IMG/VR virus record: IMGVR_UViG_3300006923_000027
Location: 1 to 56,225 of that record
DNA: 56,225 bases
Direction: 5' to 3' (one strand)
Source: a virus
The first letter of the stretch is position 1; each line of letters starts with the position of its first letter. The notes beneath the pieces are model-generated. The model was not told where the DNA came from, did not search any database, and saw only the letters and a program-made list of their open reading frames with translations. Shown in pieces: positions 38,547 to 46,675 of this stretch. The translations under genes were made by a program, and so were the position numbers.

Positions 38547-39194
38547 ATGCCAAAGTGGTGCAAATGTATATTAAATGTTTCTTTTTCTTCAAACGAAACT
38601 TATGACAAGTGGAAATCTGTTTTTGTTGGAGATAGATTTGAAATGAATGAGTTCTTTGTAAGAGTAAAGAAAGCAAATGGTGTTCTCTTAAAAAATAAAA
38701 GTTGGGGAACAAGGTGGGAAGTATGTAAAGATTCTTTTGAGTCTAACAATGAAGACTTGAGTTTTCAGTTTGTATATAATTCTGTTTGGACACCAAACAT
38801 TCCAGTTCTACAGTCTGTATATAAAAAGCTTAAGAGTGATGATGGGTTTGTTGAAGTAAGATGTTCTTTTCATGAAGGATTCTCTAATTACAGAGGTTTG
38901 TTTTTAAATGGAGAGGTAGATGTTATAGGCATTGACTCTTTTTATAAACTTGTAATTCAGCAAGATTCTAAGTACAGCAAAGATGTTTATAGTGTAAAGA
39001 AAACAAAAGGCAATGATTTGTTTTTATATAAAGAAACTTACATTGCATCTTACCCTGTTGATAAAAGCAAATCAAAGGAAAAGATATCTTCAAAATTAGA
39101 TGGAGAAGAAGAATACACTGAACATAAGTGTTACCTTATAGACTTGGAAGATTGCATACCTATAATAGAATATAAAAATAAATTTTACTTTTGA
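38547..39194 (+). CDS. Api92/YubB-like ferredoxin-fold protein, copy 1 (215 aa)
   Basis: Start at ATG 38547 (MPKWCKCILNVSFSS) after AGAGG, matching the family's MPNWC start. Further marks: WGTRWEV, then VYNSVWTPNIPVLQSVY, and FHEGFSNYRGLFLNGE. The domain occurs in phage APSE Api92 and plasmid YubB; role unknown. The C-terminal 70 residues are an extension. It is tandem with copy 2 and related to 43355-44020. Confidence 0.85.
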   Translation: MPKWCKCILNVSFSSNETYDKWKSVFVGDRFEMNEFFVRVKKANGVLLKNKSWGTRWEVCKDSFESNNEDLSFQFVYNSVWTPNIPVLQSVYKKLKSDDGFVEVRCSFHEGFSNYRGLFLNGEVDVIGIDSFYKLVIQQDSKYSKDVYSVKKTKGNDLFLYKETYIASYPVDKSKSKEKISSKLDGEEEYTEHKCYLIDLEDCIPIIEYKNKFYF

Positions 39195-39208
39195 TAAACG
39201 GAGAAACT

Positions 39209-39871
39209 ATGCCTAACTGGTGTTACAATAAGTTATATATACAGTTTTCAAGAAAGGAACTGTATGAAAAATGGGTTGATGAATTTTCTGCAACAGACTT
39301 TCAACTCAATCAGTATTTCAAACCAATTAAAGACTGTCCAAACCGTCTGTCTTTTAAAGAGTATTGGGGAACAAGAGCAGAGACAACTGAATTTTCTGTA
39401 AACTTTTGTGATTCAAAGCTTGAGATAGAGTGTTCTTATCTTACTGCTTGGACACCTAACCGTTTAGTCTTAGACAGGGTTTATGATGCACTGAGCTTAG
39501 AAGATGATGAGGTTGAGGTCAGTTCTTTTTATGAAGAAAGATCAAATTCGTTTAGGGGGATGTATTACAATGGCGAAGATATGTTCTTTGATGTTGATGA
39601 CTTTTACATAGTACAAAACCAAGATAACGACTCTTATTCTTTAAGCAGAAAACAAAACGGATTATTTGTTTTAAGCACTGACAATCCTGACCATGAATAC
39701 ATCTTAGTTTCAAGAGAAAAAGAGAAGAAAAGAAGCTGTATCATAGACGGAGATGAAGATTACTTTATTCACAAATGTTTCTCTGAAAGACTTGGAGAAA
39801 ACATATCTATTATCGAATATAATAATTGGTATTATATTAAAAATTCCAACTTAAACTTTCTATATTTATAA
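39209..39871 (+). CDS. Api92/YubB-like protein, copy 2 (220 aa)
   Basis: Starts MPNWCYNKLYIQFSRKE after GGAGAAAC. It has WGTRAET, LTAWTPNRLVLDRVYDA and FYEERSNSFRGMYYNGE in the same order as copy 1, and an extended tail ending IIEYNNWYYIKNSN. This copy keeps the family's canonical MPNWCxN. Function unknown. Confidence 0.88.
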   Translation: MPNWCYNKLYIQFSRKELYEKWVDEFSATDFQLNQYFKPIKDCPNRLSFKEYWGTRAETTEFSVNFCDSKLEIECSYLTAWTPNRLVLDRVYDALSLEDDEVEVSSFYEERSNSFRGMYYNGEDMFFDVDDFYIVQNQDNDSYSLSRKQNGLFVLSTDNPDHEYILVSREKEKKRSCIIDGDEDYFIHKCFSERLGENISIIEYNNWYYIKNSNLNFLYL

Positions 39872-39881
39872 AGGAGAAAAA

Positions 39882-40709
39882 ATGAAGATATTATTATTAG
39901 ATGGCTATAACATGTTACACCGTTGTAGATTTAACTGGGGTGGAGGAAAAGCAGAGGGAGAGTTTCAAATTGTTTATAACTTTATGAGACTTTTAAAAGG
40001 AACTGTTGACGACTTTCAAGCTGACAAAGTTTACTTTGTTGTTGATGGAAAACCAAAGACAAGACTTGACATGTATCCTGAGTATAAAGCAAACAGGAGA
40101 GAGGAGGTAACTGATCCAGAAGAAATCGCTTATTGGGAAAGCTTTCATAGACAAAAAAGAATTTGTTTAAACTTAGTAAGAGAACACATTCCAGTTTACA
40201 CTGCGTATCATGAAGATTATGAGGGCGATGATATCATTTATACGATAGCAAAACATAGAACGAGTTTGGAAGATGAAATTATTATTATTTCATCTGATAC
40301 AGATTTTATTCAGGCTGTTCAAGAGTTAGATAATGTAAAGTTATTTAATCCTATTAAAAGAGAATATAGAGAAGCACCAGAGTATAATTATCTTTCTTGG
40401 AAAGCTATGGTTGGAGATAGAAGTGATAACATCAAGGGTGTTCCAAAGATAGGAAAGGTTCGAGCAGAAAGAATCCTTAAGAATGGAGAGTTAAATGAAA
40501 GACTTGAAGATGATAACTTTAACTCTGCATACAGTCAGAGCTTTTCTTTAATTAAGTTAATTGATATGAAAGGTGTATCTGGAATGGAATTAAATCAAGC
40601 TAAATTTAATTATGCAGAACTAAAGAGATCATTTGAAGAAATGTCTTTTGCATCTATGCTTGAAGAAAATTATGCTAAGTCTTATCAAGAAACTTTTGAA
40701 AGATTGTAA
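39882..40709 (+). CDS. 5'-3' exonuclease / flap endonuclease (275 aa)
   Basis: All main PIN/FEN motifs are present: LLLDGYNML (first Asp), YPEYKANRR, the acidic EGDDIIY, SSDTDFIQ, and GDRSDNIKGVPKIG, the helix-hairpin-helix-like region. It matches T4 RNase H or the pol I 5' nuclease domain, which removes RNA primers and 5' flaps during replication. AAAGGAG precedes ATG. A terminator follows. It is complete in length. Confidence 0.95.
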   Translation: MKILLLDGYNMLHRCRFNWGGGKAEGEFQIVYNFMRLLKGTVDDFQADKVYFVVDGKPKTRLDMYPEYKANRREEVTDPEEIAYWESFHRQKRICLNLVREHIPVYTAYHEDYEGDDIIYTIAKHRTSLEDEIIIISSDTDFIQAVQELDNVKLFNPIKREYREAPEYNYLSWKAMVGDRSDNIKGVPKIGKVRAERILKNGELNERLEDDNFNSAYSQSFSLIKLIDMKGVSGMELNQAKFNYAELKRSFEEMSFASMLEENYAKSYQETFERL

Positions 40710-40732
40710 TTTAAAAATTTAATAACCTCTCT

Positions 40733-40771
40733 AAGACTTGCTTCTTTTTTTAGTTGCAAGTCTTTTTTTAT
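40733..40771 (+). terminator. intrinsic terminator after the exonuclease
   Basis: AAGACTTGC (40733-40741) pairs with GCAAGTCTT (40756-40764), followed by a run of T. Confidence 0.92.
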
Positions 40772-40819
40772 GCTAATATTTATATGAAATATAGAAAATA
40801 AAAACAGGAGATTTGCTTT

Positions 40820-42325
40820 ATGTATAATAAAGAAATATCAAAATTAAAGAACAAACTTATATCTTTGGGTGAACAAGAAGAAGCTAAGCTTTTGGAAAAG
40901 AGAGCTAATCCTGTTGCTGCTTTGTTAGCAGGTGGTGTCACTGCCACTGCTTTCTTTCTAACATTTCTTCTTATGGAAGGCTTAGTTACAGAAGATGAAA
41001 AGAAAAAATTAAGAATAGCCATAGGATTACCTAAAGCAACTGATAGAGAGCTAATTAAAGAACTAAAAGAAAACCCAGAAAAAGCAGAAGAGGCAATTAA
41101 AAAAATTATTCCTAAAGAGAGGCTGGAACTTGCTAAAGAAAAATCTTTAGAAATACCTTTGGTTAGCTTTAGATGTCCAAAAGAAGATAAGTATTCTTCA
41201 TTATCACCTCATATTGTAACTTTAAGAGAAGATGAGAGTAATCATAAATATGCATATATAATAGATGATAATGGTAAAAATATAAGTCTTGGAAAACAAA
41301 TGTCTTCAACTGATGCAACAAGAGTAAGAGATGCTTATATATCTGCTTATCAAGAATGCTTTGGAGATATTTCTTCTAGATCTGCAACAAATACAGAAGC
41401 AGAAACAATTAAAAGCAGAATAGGCATACCTGATAGAGATGTTAAATCCATAGTAAGAGAGCCTAAGATAAAAGAAGAATCTTTAATTTTAAATATTTGT
41501 CAAAAAGATCTTGACGGTGAAGCTTATGAAGAAGGTGGATTTACTTTCAGAAATATAAAAGTTGATTCTGATGCTTATAAAGAATATGATCTTGTTTTAA
41601 GAACAAAGCCAAGAGTTCAAGATAAATATATTAGAATATTAGATTGTGGTGGAGGATCTGATGTTCCAGAAGCACCTTATCGCACACCAAAGCCAGATGT
41701 TATTCCCAAAAAAGTTAAACCTAAAAGAGAGAATACTCCTTCAAGAAGGCCTATGCCTCAAACTGAAGATGTTAAACTTGTGACTCCAGAAATACCTCAA
41801 GGTAGAACTGACGTAACAACAATTCAAACTGAAGATGAAATAGGAGATAGCAAATATAAAATTACTGAAAGTTCAATAAGATCTGTTTCCAATCAGGATG
41901 ATAATTTAATTTATATGACAAGAGATGCTCAGCCTGGAGTAAAAGGACCCATTCTTTATTTGCAACACTTATTAAATCAAAAAGGAGAAAGCGTTACAAC
42001 AGATGGATACTATGGTCCAGCTACAAAGAAAGCGATATTTAATATCACAGGTTATGAAGGAGATGTTGTTGATAAAGATATTCTTGGACTCTTAATAGAT
42101 GATCACCCTAATCCTGGATATAAAATACAGTTTATTTTAGATCAAGATGGGATTGATCCAAACATCTATAATCAATTAACTAGACAAGAAAGAAAGCAAT
42201 TAGCTAGAGATATGTCATCTGAAAATGGAAAACTTAGAATTGTTAATAGAATAAAAAATAAAATTAGAAATAAAAATAGAGGCAGAAGAAGAAACACACC
42301 AACAATTAATTTACCTGGAGAATGA
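40820..42325 (+). CDS. peptidoglycan-binding-domain protein (501 aa)
   Basis: ATG follows ACAGGAG. The N-terminus is a charged helix (LKNKLISLGEQEEAKLLEKR) loosely like the ADELD motif, then a membrane-like segment (VAALLAGGVTATAFFLTFLL). The middle is long and charged, with a Pro-rich linker. Near the C-terminus, PILYLQHLLNQKGESV and DGYYGPATKKAIFNI form a PG_binding_1 domain. The tail is very basic. A cell-wall-contacting virion or lysis-associated protein is likely; no catalytic lysin domain is seen. Confidence 0.85.
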   Translation: MYNKEISKLKNKLISLGEQEEAKLLEKRANPVAALLAGGVTATAFFLTFLLMEGLVTEDEKKKLRIAIGLPKATDRELIKELKENPEKAEEAIKKIIPKERLELAKEKSLEIPLVSFRCPKEDKYSSLSPHIVTLREDESNHKYAYIIDDNGKNISLGKQMSSTDATRVRDAYISAYQECFGDISSRSATNTEAETIKSRIGIPDRDVKSIVREPKIKEESLILNICQKDLDGEAYEEGGFTFRNIKVDSDAYKEYDLVLRTKPRVQDKYIRILDCGGGSDVPEAPYRTPKPDVIPKKVKPKRENTPSRRPMPQTEDVKLVTPEIPQGRTDVTTIQTEDEIGDSKYKITESSIRSVSNQDDNLIYMTRDAQPGVKGPILYLQHLLNQKGESVTTDGYYGPATKKAIFNITGYEGDVVDKDILGLLIDDHPNPGYKIQFILDQDGIDPNIYNQLTRQERKQLARDMSSENGKLRIVNRIKNKIRNKNRGRRRNTPTINLPGE

Positions 42326-42354
42326 AACTGAATAATAAAATTTATTTTATATTT

Positions 42355-42388
42355 AAGCCTCGATCCAAAACGAGGCTTTATTTTTTTC
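42355..42388 (+). terminator. intrinsic terminator after 40820-42325
   Basis: AAGCCTCG (42355-42362), eight-base loop, CGAGGCTT (42371-42378), then TATTTTTTT. Confidence 0.92.
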
Positions 42389-42389
42389 T

Positions 42390-42462
42390 GAAAAACTTAT
42401 CCTAAAAACTTGACATAGGTATCTCAACATGTTATATTATAGTCATGGGATAATTCTATCCC
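42390..42462 (+). promoter_or_regulatory. promoter with start-site hairpin
   Basis: TTGACA at 42410-42415, 17-bp spacer, TATATT at 42433-42438. The predicted start near 42445 is followed at once by GGGATA-ATTC-TATCCC (42447-42462). The sequence 42389-42415 is identical to that upstream of 34317. Confidence 0.82.
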
Positions 42463-42482
42463 CTTAATTGAGAGGTTATAAT

Positions 42483-42536
42483 ATGTCTGATGATAGAATA
42501 ATTATATGTAGAAATATAAGGAAAACAATAATATGA
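42483..42536 (+). CDS. 17-aa upstream ORF
   Basis: ATG 42483 follows GAGAGG in the leader of the 42410 promoter. It reads MSDDRIIICRNIRKTII, and its TGA overlaps the next ATG as ATGA. It may be a leader peptide that couples translation to 42533-42913. Evidence is positional only. Confidence 0.4.
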   Translation: MSDDRIIICRNIRKTII

Positions 42537-42913
42537 AAAAGATAATTAAAATAAATGATTTTTCAGATAGTCGTTGCATGTCAGGTGGTTCTTATACAAT
42601 GACAACTTCTGATAAATTGGTAAAACTTTTTGGAGAGCCAACAAAATCTGATTCTTACAAGTCAGATTGGATCTGGAGATTGACTTTAGATGATCATAGT
42701 TTGATTGATTTATATGATTGGAAATTAGGAAAAAATTATTTAGGAGAAGAAGATGGTCTGTCTTTTGATGAAATAAGGATGTGGTCTATATCGTCTGATA
42801 AAAAAGAAAATTCTGAATTTTTACAGACCTTGATAGATTTCTTTTTAAATAAAGAAGACTGGGGAAGATTTGAATATATAAAAGAAGAAATGTTTTTTAA
42901 CTTGGAGGAATAA
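42533..42913 (+). CDS. unknown phage-type protein (126 aa)
   Basis: AAGGAA precedes ATG. The pattern LVKLFGEPTKSDSYKSDWIW, then HSLIDLYDWK and a later MWSIS, fits a common small phage protein in which a GxP loop precedes a W-x-(I/V) strand and an IYDWK strand. Function is not known. Its stop overlaps the next start. Confidence 0.82.
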   Translation: MKKIIKINDFSDSRCMSGGSYTMTTSDKLVKLFGEPTKSDSYKSDWIWRLTLDDHSLIDLYDWKLGKNYLGEEDGLSFDEIRMWSISSDKKENSEFLQTLIDFFLNKEDWGRFEYIKEEMFFNLEE

Positions 42914-43017
42914 TGTTAGAATTAAACTTGTTATTTGTTTGTTTAATAACCTTTGCAATTAGTTTTTTAGTTGGTATGGGATTTTTATATTTGTGTGATA
43001 AACACAACTGGTATTAG
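42913..43017 (+). CDS. 34-aa membrane protein
   Basis: ATG 42913 overlaps the previous stop (TAATG), with GGAGG just upstream; TAG at 43015-43017. LLFVCLITFAISFLVGMGFL spans the membrane, with a short tail LCDKHNWY. It is similar in size to phage small membrane or spanin-like peptides, but no function can be named. Confidence 0.65.
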   Translation: MLELNLLFVCLITFAISFLVGMGFLYLCDKHNWY

Positions 43018-43025
43018 GAGATTAA

Positions 43026-43355
43026 ATGTCTAGTAAAAAAGGAACGGATACTCAAAATCAAGATGGTGTTGACTTGAAAGATAGAGAGGATAATAAAATA
43101 GAAAAGCCTAAGAAGTATAAAGTTGTTTTTTATAATGATGATTATACTCCTATGGACTGGGTGGTGTTGCTTCTTATGAGTGAGTTTAACTTAAGTTCAA
43201 AGAAAGCTTTTGCTGTAATGATGAAAGTACATGAAAAAGGGAAAGGAATAGCAGGCATCTTTCCTAAAGGTATAGCTTCAACTAAATCAAAAAGATGTAA
43301 TAAGCTATCTAAAAATCAAGACTTCCCATTGTTTACAGATATTGAGCCTGAATAA
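43026..43355 (+). CDS. clpS: ClpS-like protease adaptor (109 aa)
   Basis: YKVVFYNDDYTPMDWVV contains the N-degron pocket residues of ClpS (NDDYTPM). MKVHEKGKGIAGIFPKGIA matches the second conserved block, and even the end FPLFTDIEPE resembles the bacterial C-terminus. ClpS hands N-end-rule substrates to ClpA/C-ClpP. The N-terminal 35 residues are charged and flexible, as in bacterial ClpS. A phage copy could redirect or inhibit host ClpAP. Confidence 0.92.
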   Translation: MSSKKGTDTQNQDGVDLKDREDNKIEKPKKYKVVFYNDDYTPMDWVVLLLMSEFNLSSKKAFAVMMKVHEKGKGIAGIFPKGIASTKSKRCNKLSKNQDFPLFTDIEPE

Positions 43356-44020
43356 TGTATTTTGAAAACAAATTAATTTTTAGATTTTCAAAGAAAGATA
43401 CTGCAAAGCAAATCTTTTATGACTTTTCAAGCTCTCTTTCATATAACTCTTTAGTCATAAATGGTGAATCTTTTAATACAAATAAGGCAAAAAAAGACTT
43501 GGTGAAAAAAGAGTTTTGTGAATGTACTTTATTTCCCACAGAAAATATTGATGGTAAATTTGTATTTAAAGTAAAAATTGTAAGTGACTGGGACTTATAT
43601 GAAGAAGTTTTGTTTATGAAAGAAGAAATAATAAAGTTAGATAGTTTTTTTGAAATAGAATATTATTTTTACAATGAAAGAGAGCAGGTTAGAGGATTTG
43701 TAAATAACTCTTGTGTTTTAAATAAAGAAAGAGTTTGTGACTTATATAGAGTGGCATATAGAGGTTTGCATTTTTCAACAATTGATATCCTTTTCAATAA
43801 TAATATTGCGTTTTTTGATAGTATATCAGGCAAAGGGGTGTTTTTGTTAAACAAAGATGTAGAAGAAATACAGTGTTATAGTGAAGACTTTACATTAAAA
43901 ATAAAAGGAGAGTTATGGAATAGCTTTAGTAATGTGTCAGAAAATATAAAACTTATAAAATATAATAATCAATTCTATATAGATGATTGGAATCGCTTAG
44001 AATTAAACTATTGGGAGTAA
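43355..44020 (+). CDS. divergent Api92/YubB-like protein, copy 3 (221 aa)
   Basis: It overlaps the clpS stop (TAATG). The order of elements follows copies 1 and 2: LIFRFSKKDTAKQIFYDF, FVFKVKIVSDWDLYEEVLFM, FFEIEYYFYNEREQVRGFV, and an end IKLIKYNNQFYIDDWN like IIEYNNWYYIKN. The MPNWC start is lost. Relationship is inferred by pattern, not alignment score. Confidence 0.7.
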   Translation: MYFENKLIFRFSKKDTAKQIFYDFSSSLSYNSLVINGESFNTNKAKKDLVKKEFCECTLFPTENIDGKFVFKVKIVSDWDLYEEVLFMKEEIIKLDSFFEIEYYFYNEREQVRGFVNNSCVLNKERVCDLYRVAYRGLHFSTIDILFNNNIAFFDSISGKGVFLLNKDVEEIQCYSEDFTLKIKGELWNSFSNVSENIKLIKYNNQFYIDDWNRLELNYWE

Positions 44021-44025
44021 TAACG

Positions 44026-44292
44026 ATGGCTTTAAATAAAACAAAAGAGAAAGGCGACTTAAAAGAAACAATAGAGAAAGTAAAGAGTTTGGTGGTTGAT
44101 TGCACTGACTATCACTTTCATGTAAAGGCTGAGTCAGATGATTATGGAAATCACATTTGCTACTATGTTGAAAGAAGCTTAGACGACAAGCAAACTTTAA
44201 AAGAAAGATTGCCAAGCAAAGTTAATGGTTGGAGGATTGTTTATATGACTTGTCCTAACGGATACATAAAGGCTTTTTTGGAGGTAGTATGA
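44026..44292 (+). CDS. unknown 88-aa protein
   Basis: Start at ATG 44026 (MALNKTKEK) after GGGAG; the longer ORF from 43987 is inside the previous gene. Helical head, then beta-like YHFHVKAESDDYGNHICYYV and WRIVYMTCPNGYIKAFLEVV. It overlaps the next ATG by four bases. Confidence 0.8.
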   Translation: MALNKTKEKGDLKETIEKVKSLVVDCTDYHFHVKAESDDYGNHICYYVERSLDDKQTLKERLPSKVNGWRIVYMTCPNGYIKAFLEVV

Positions 44293-44660
44293 GGTCTGAT
44301 TTGGAAAACATTATTTATAGTAAATATCCAAAGTTATTTTTAGAGAAAGATTTGCCACCACAAGAGACTTGTATGTGTTGGGGGTTGGCTTGTGGAGAAG
44401 GCTGGTTTGATTTGATTGACAATCTTTGCATGCAAATAAAGAAACATTCAGAGAGAGAAAGAAAAACAAATCATCTTTATGAAGATGTTATTGTCAAGCA
44501 AGTAAAAACAAAGTTTAGTATGCTTTGCTTTTATTATTCGGGAGGAGACAAGACTATTTCTTCTTTAAAAGCTTTTGCTACAAATATGTCAAGGTATATT
44601 TGTGAACGATGTGGGAATAGTAAACTTGCAAATAAAAAGTGCAACTGTAATACAAATTAG
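44289..44660 (+). CDS. phage protein with GW/KxKF motif and zinc tail (123 aa)
   Basis: GGAGGTAG precedes ATG. The sequence SKYPKLFLEKDLP, then MCWGLACGEGWFDLIDNLC and VKQVKTKFSMLCFYYSGG, matches a widespread phage/bacterial family (GWxxLIxxLC ... VKEKFGxLRFYY). The C-terminus adds a Cys-rich end (CERCG...CNC), probably a zinc site. Function is not established. Confidence 0.85.
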   Translation: MRSDLENIIYSKYPKLFLEKDLPPQETCMCWGLACGEGWFDLIDNLCMQIKKHSERERKTNHLYEDVIVKQVKTKFSMLCFYYSGGDKTISSLKAFATNMSRYICERCGNSKLANKKCNCNTN

Positions 44661-44684
44661 GCAAAGTATTCTTGTAACATAATT

Positions 44685-44728
44685 ATGGTAATATCTAGGT
44701 GTATCTTAGGTATTACCATTTTTTTTTG
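44685..44728 (+). terminator. intrinsic terminator
   Basis: ATGGTAATA (44685-44693) pairs with TATTACCAT (44711-44719), then ten T. It ends only eight bases before the next ATG, so it could act as an attenuator for that gene. Confidence 0.92.
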
Positions 44729-44736
44729 GATTAAAT

Positions 44737-45159
44737 ATGTATGAATACTTCATATTAAATGAAAAGGTTACATTGGATCAGGTTGATGGTTGCATTAACA
44801 GAATTAAGAATTTTACAGTTGATGAGCTTTTAATTATATCTAATTTGTTTGATGCAAATGAGATAGGATCTAGTGATTTTAAAATAAAAGAAGAAGATTA
44901 CTTATATTTAGATGATCCCAAAAAGATTAAGATTAAAAATCAAATAAGAAAAGCAATGATGTCAGCATTGAAAGCTATAATGATACCACTGGTTAACGTT
45001 CCATTCAATGAAGGCTTGCCTACAATTAATGGTGTTTTCTGTATTTCTCTTGACGACAAGTTAATAGTCGGCTCTATGGCTAGTTCTTATTATTCAAAAA
45101 AGATACAACTTGATTCGGGGTTGTCTCAAATCATTTTAATTAAAAAGTTTCTATTATAA
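44737..45159 (+). CDS. unknown 140-aa protein
   Basis: ATG sits just after the terminator's T run, with only a weak TTGGAT site. The product has an acidic first half and a basic helix (KIKIKNQIRKAMMSALKAIM). No motif is recognised. Its position implies read-through or a promoter hidden in the terminator region. Confidence 0.75.
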   Translation: MYEYFILNEKVTLDQVDGCINRIKNFTVDELLIISNLFDANEIGSSDFKIKEEDYLYLDDPKKIKIKNQIRKAMMSALKAIMIPLVNVPFNEGLPTINGVFCISLDDKLIVGSMASSYYSKKIQLDSGLSQIILIKKFLL

Positions 45160-45216
45160 CTTTATACTAATAACTAAAATAATATTTAGAAAATCATTAT
45201 ATATCAGGAGATCAAA

Positions 45217-46056
45217 ATGAAAATTAGAACTTATTCACAACAAGCTTCCAGAAAAGCAATAGAAGATAGTGTTGCTACATTATATAAGAAGGCTCAACTG
45301 TTTGAAGGACATGAAGAAGAGATGTCCTCTGTCATGATTAGTTTGTCAAAAGCTTTTGGTATGGAAATAACAAAAGAAGAAGCAAGAGAAGTCATGAGTT
45401 TTGTTGATGATATAGCTGCAGCTTTGGGTATTACTTTGGATGACTTAAAGGTTGCTCTTAAAAAGGTAGCAGATGTTGCAGAAGGTATATTTAATAAGAT
45501 AATGGGAATGTTATCTTCAAAACAAGATGACTCTTCAGAAACACTTCTTTTAGAAAACAACGCAGAAGATGGAGCTTTGGCTACTGGATTTAAAGTTTTA
45601 AAAACTATTGTTCCAAAAACAAAAAGAATTTATAATTATTTATTTAAGTCAGATGCATCAAAAATTAAAAAAGTTTTAGGAACTGGAATTGCTTTGGCTT
45701 TATCTTTGGGGTATATTGTTTCTCCTGTTGATTTGATACCAGATATAATTCCAATTATTGGTTGGGGTGATGATCTTGTTAGCTTTATATTTATTGGAGA
45801 TGTAGTCTATGGGTTGATTGATAGTAATTACAAATCAGATGATTCTCAAGAAGTAGCTCAAGAAGAAGTTGCAGAAGAACTAGAAACAACAGAGCTTCCA
45901 GATGAACCAATAACAATTGATGTTGAGTTTGAAGACTTAGACAAAGAATCTTTGGAATTGATTAAAGAGTTAATAAAAGTTTCAAACAATCTCGATGCAA
46001 AGGGGCTTACCAAACTGGCAGATGAAGCAGATAGCTTGTTGAAGAAGCTTTTGTAA
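45217..46056 (+). CDS. DUF1232 (YkvA-like) membrane protein with C-terminal ADxxD motif (279 aa)
   Basis: AGGAG precedes ATG. Residues about 60-95 are helical and acidic. A membrane region (GTGIALALSLGYIV) runs into SPVDLIPDIIPIIGWGDD, the DUF1232 hallmark. The C-terminus is acidic and ends with SNNLDAKGLTKLADEADSLL, the helical motif shared with other proteins here. DUF1232 proteins are membrane-associated with no settled function. Confidence 0.88.
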   Translation: MKIRTYSQQASRKAIEDSVATLYKKAQLFEGHEEEMSSVMISLSKAFGMEITKEEAREVMSFVDDIAAALGITLDDLKVALKKVADVAEGIFNKIMGMLSSKQDDSSETLLLENNAEDGALATGFKVLKTIVPKTKRIYNYLFKSDASKIKKVLGTGIALALSLGYIVSPVDLIPDIIPIIGWGDDLVSFIFIGDVVYGLIDSNYKSDDSQEVAQEEVAEELETTELPDEPITIDVEFEDLDKESLELIKELIKVSNNLDAKGLTKLADEADSLLKKLL

Positions 46057-46102
46057 GATTCAAAAAGTGCTAATAAAAAAGCATTATGTGGAGGGTATTC
46101 AC

Positions 46103-46675
46103 ATGGTGCTTTTTTTATTATCTTGTTTGAGTTTTGTTTATGTTAAGAAGATTGAGAAAAGCACATTCCATTTGCAAACCCCGACTTCTTATGGTAGTGG
46201 CAACTTTATAGACTTAGAGGGCAGAACTTATGCCGTAACTGCGTATCATAATATGAAAGAACAGTATATGATAAATAGTGCTAGAGATAGTGGCGTAGAT
46301 ATAAAAAGACTTAGTTATGCAAATCCAGTTAGAGATATTATAATTTTTGAAGTCAAAAATGTTAAGACTGGTGTTTCTTACAAACCACATAAAAATTTAA
46401 AAGAAGGTTTGGAGGTTCAATATTGGTGTAGTCCTGGAAATAAACTTAATAGATATTTCAAAGGTTATATTTCAAAGGTTCGACAAGGCGACGTATTAGT
46501 TCAAGGTTATGCTTGGATGGGTTGTTCTGGTGGACTGGTATTCGATATGGATGGCGGTTTAATAGGATTAGTTACAGGAATCTCTATTAAAAGAGATAAA
46601 CAAGGTGGCATTGTGTTGGCAGAGAATGAAGTTTACATTAGTTTAATAGAGAAAAAAGATTTTTATGGAGGTTAA
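46103..46675 (+). CDS. trypsin-like serine protease, probable lipoprotein (190 aa)
   Basis: I place the start at ATG 46103, seven bases after GGAGGG; the in-frame start at 46067 lies before that site. Residues 1-8 (MVLFLLSC) look like a very short lipobox signal. The catalytic triad fits S1 proteases: His49 in AVTAYHN, Asp78 in NPVRDIIIF, Ser142 in GCSGG. A periplasmic or envelope protease would be unusual cargo for a phage. Its stop directly abuts the vWA gene. Confidence 0.82.
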   Translation: MVLFLLSCLSFVYVKKIEKSTFHLQTPTSYGSGNFIDLEGRTYAVTAYHNMKEQYMINSARDSGVDIKRLSYANPVRDIIIFEVKNVKTGVSYKPHKNLKEGLEVQYWCSPGNKLNRYFKGYISKVRQGDVLVQGYAWMGCSGGLVFDMDGGLIGLVTGISIKRDKQGGIVLAENEVYISLIEKKDFYGG

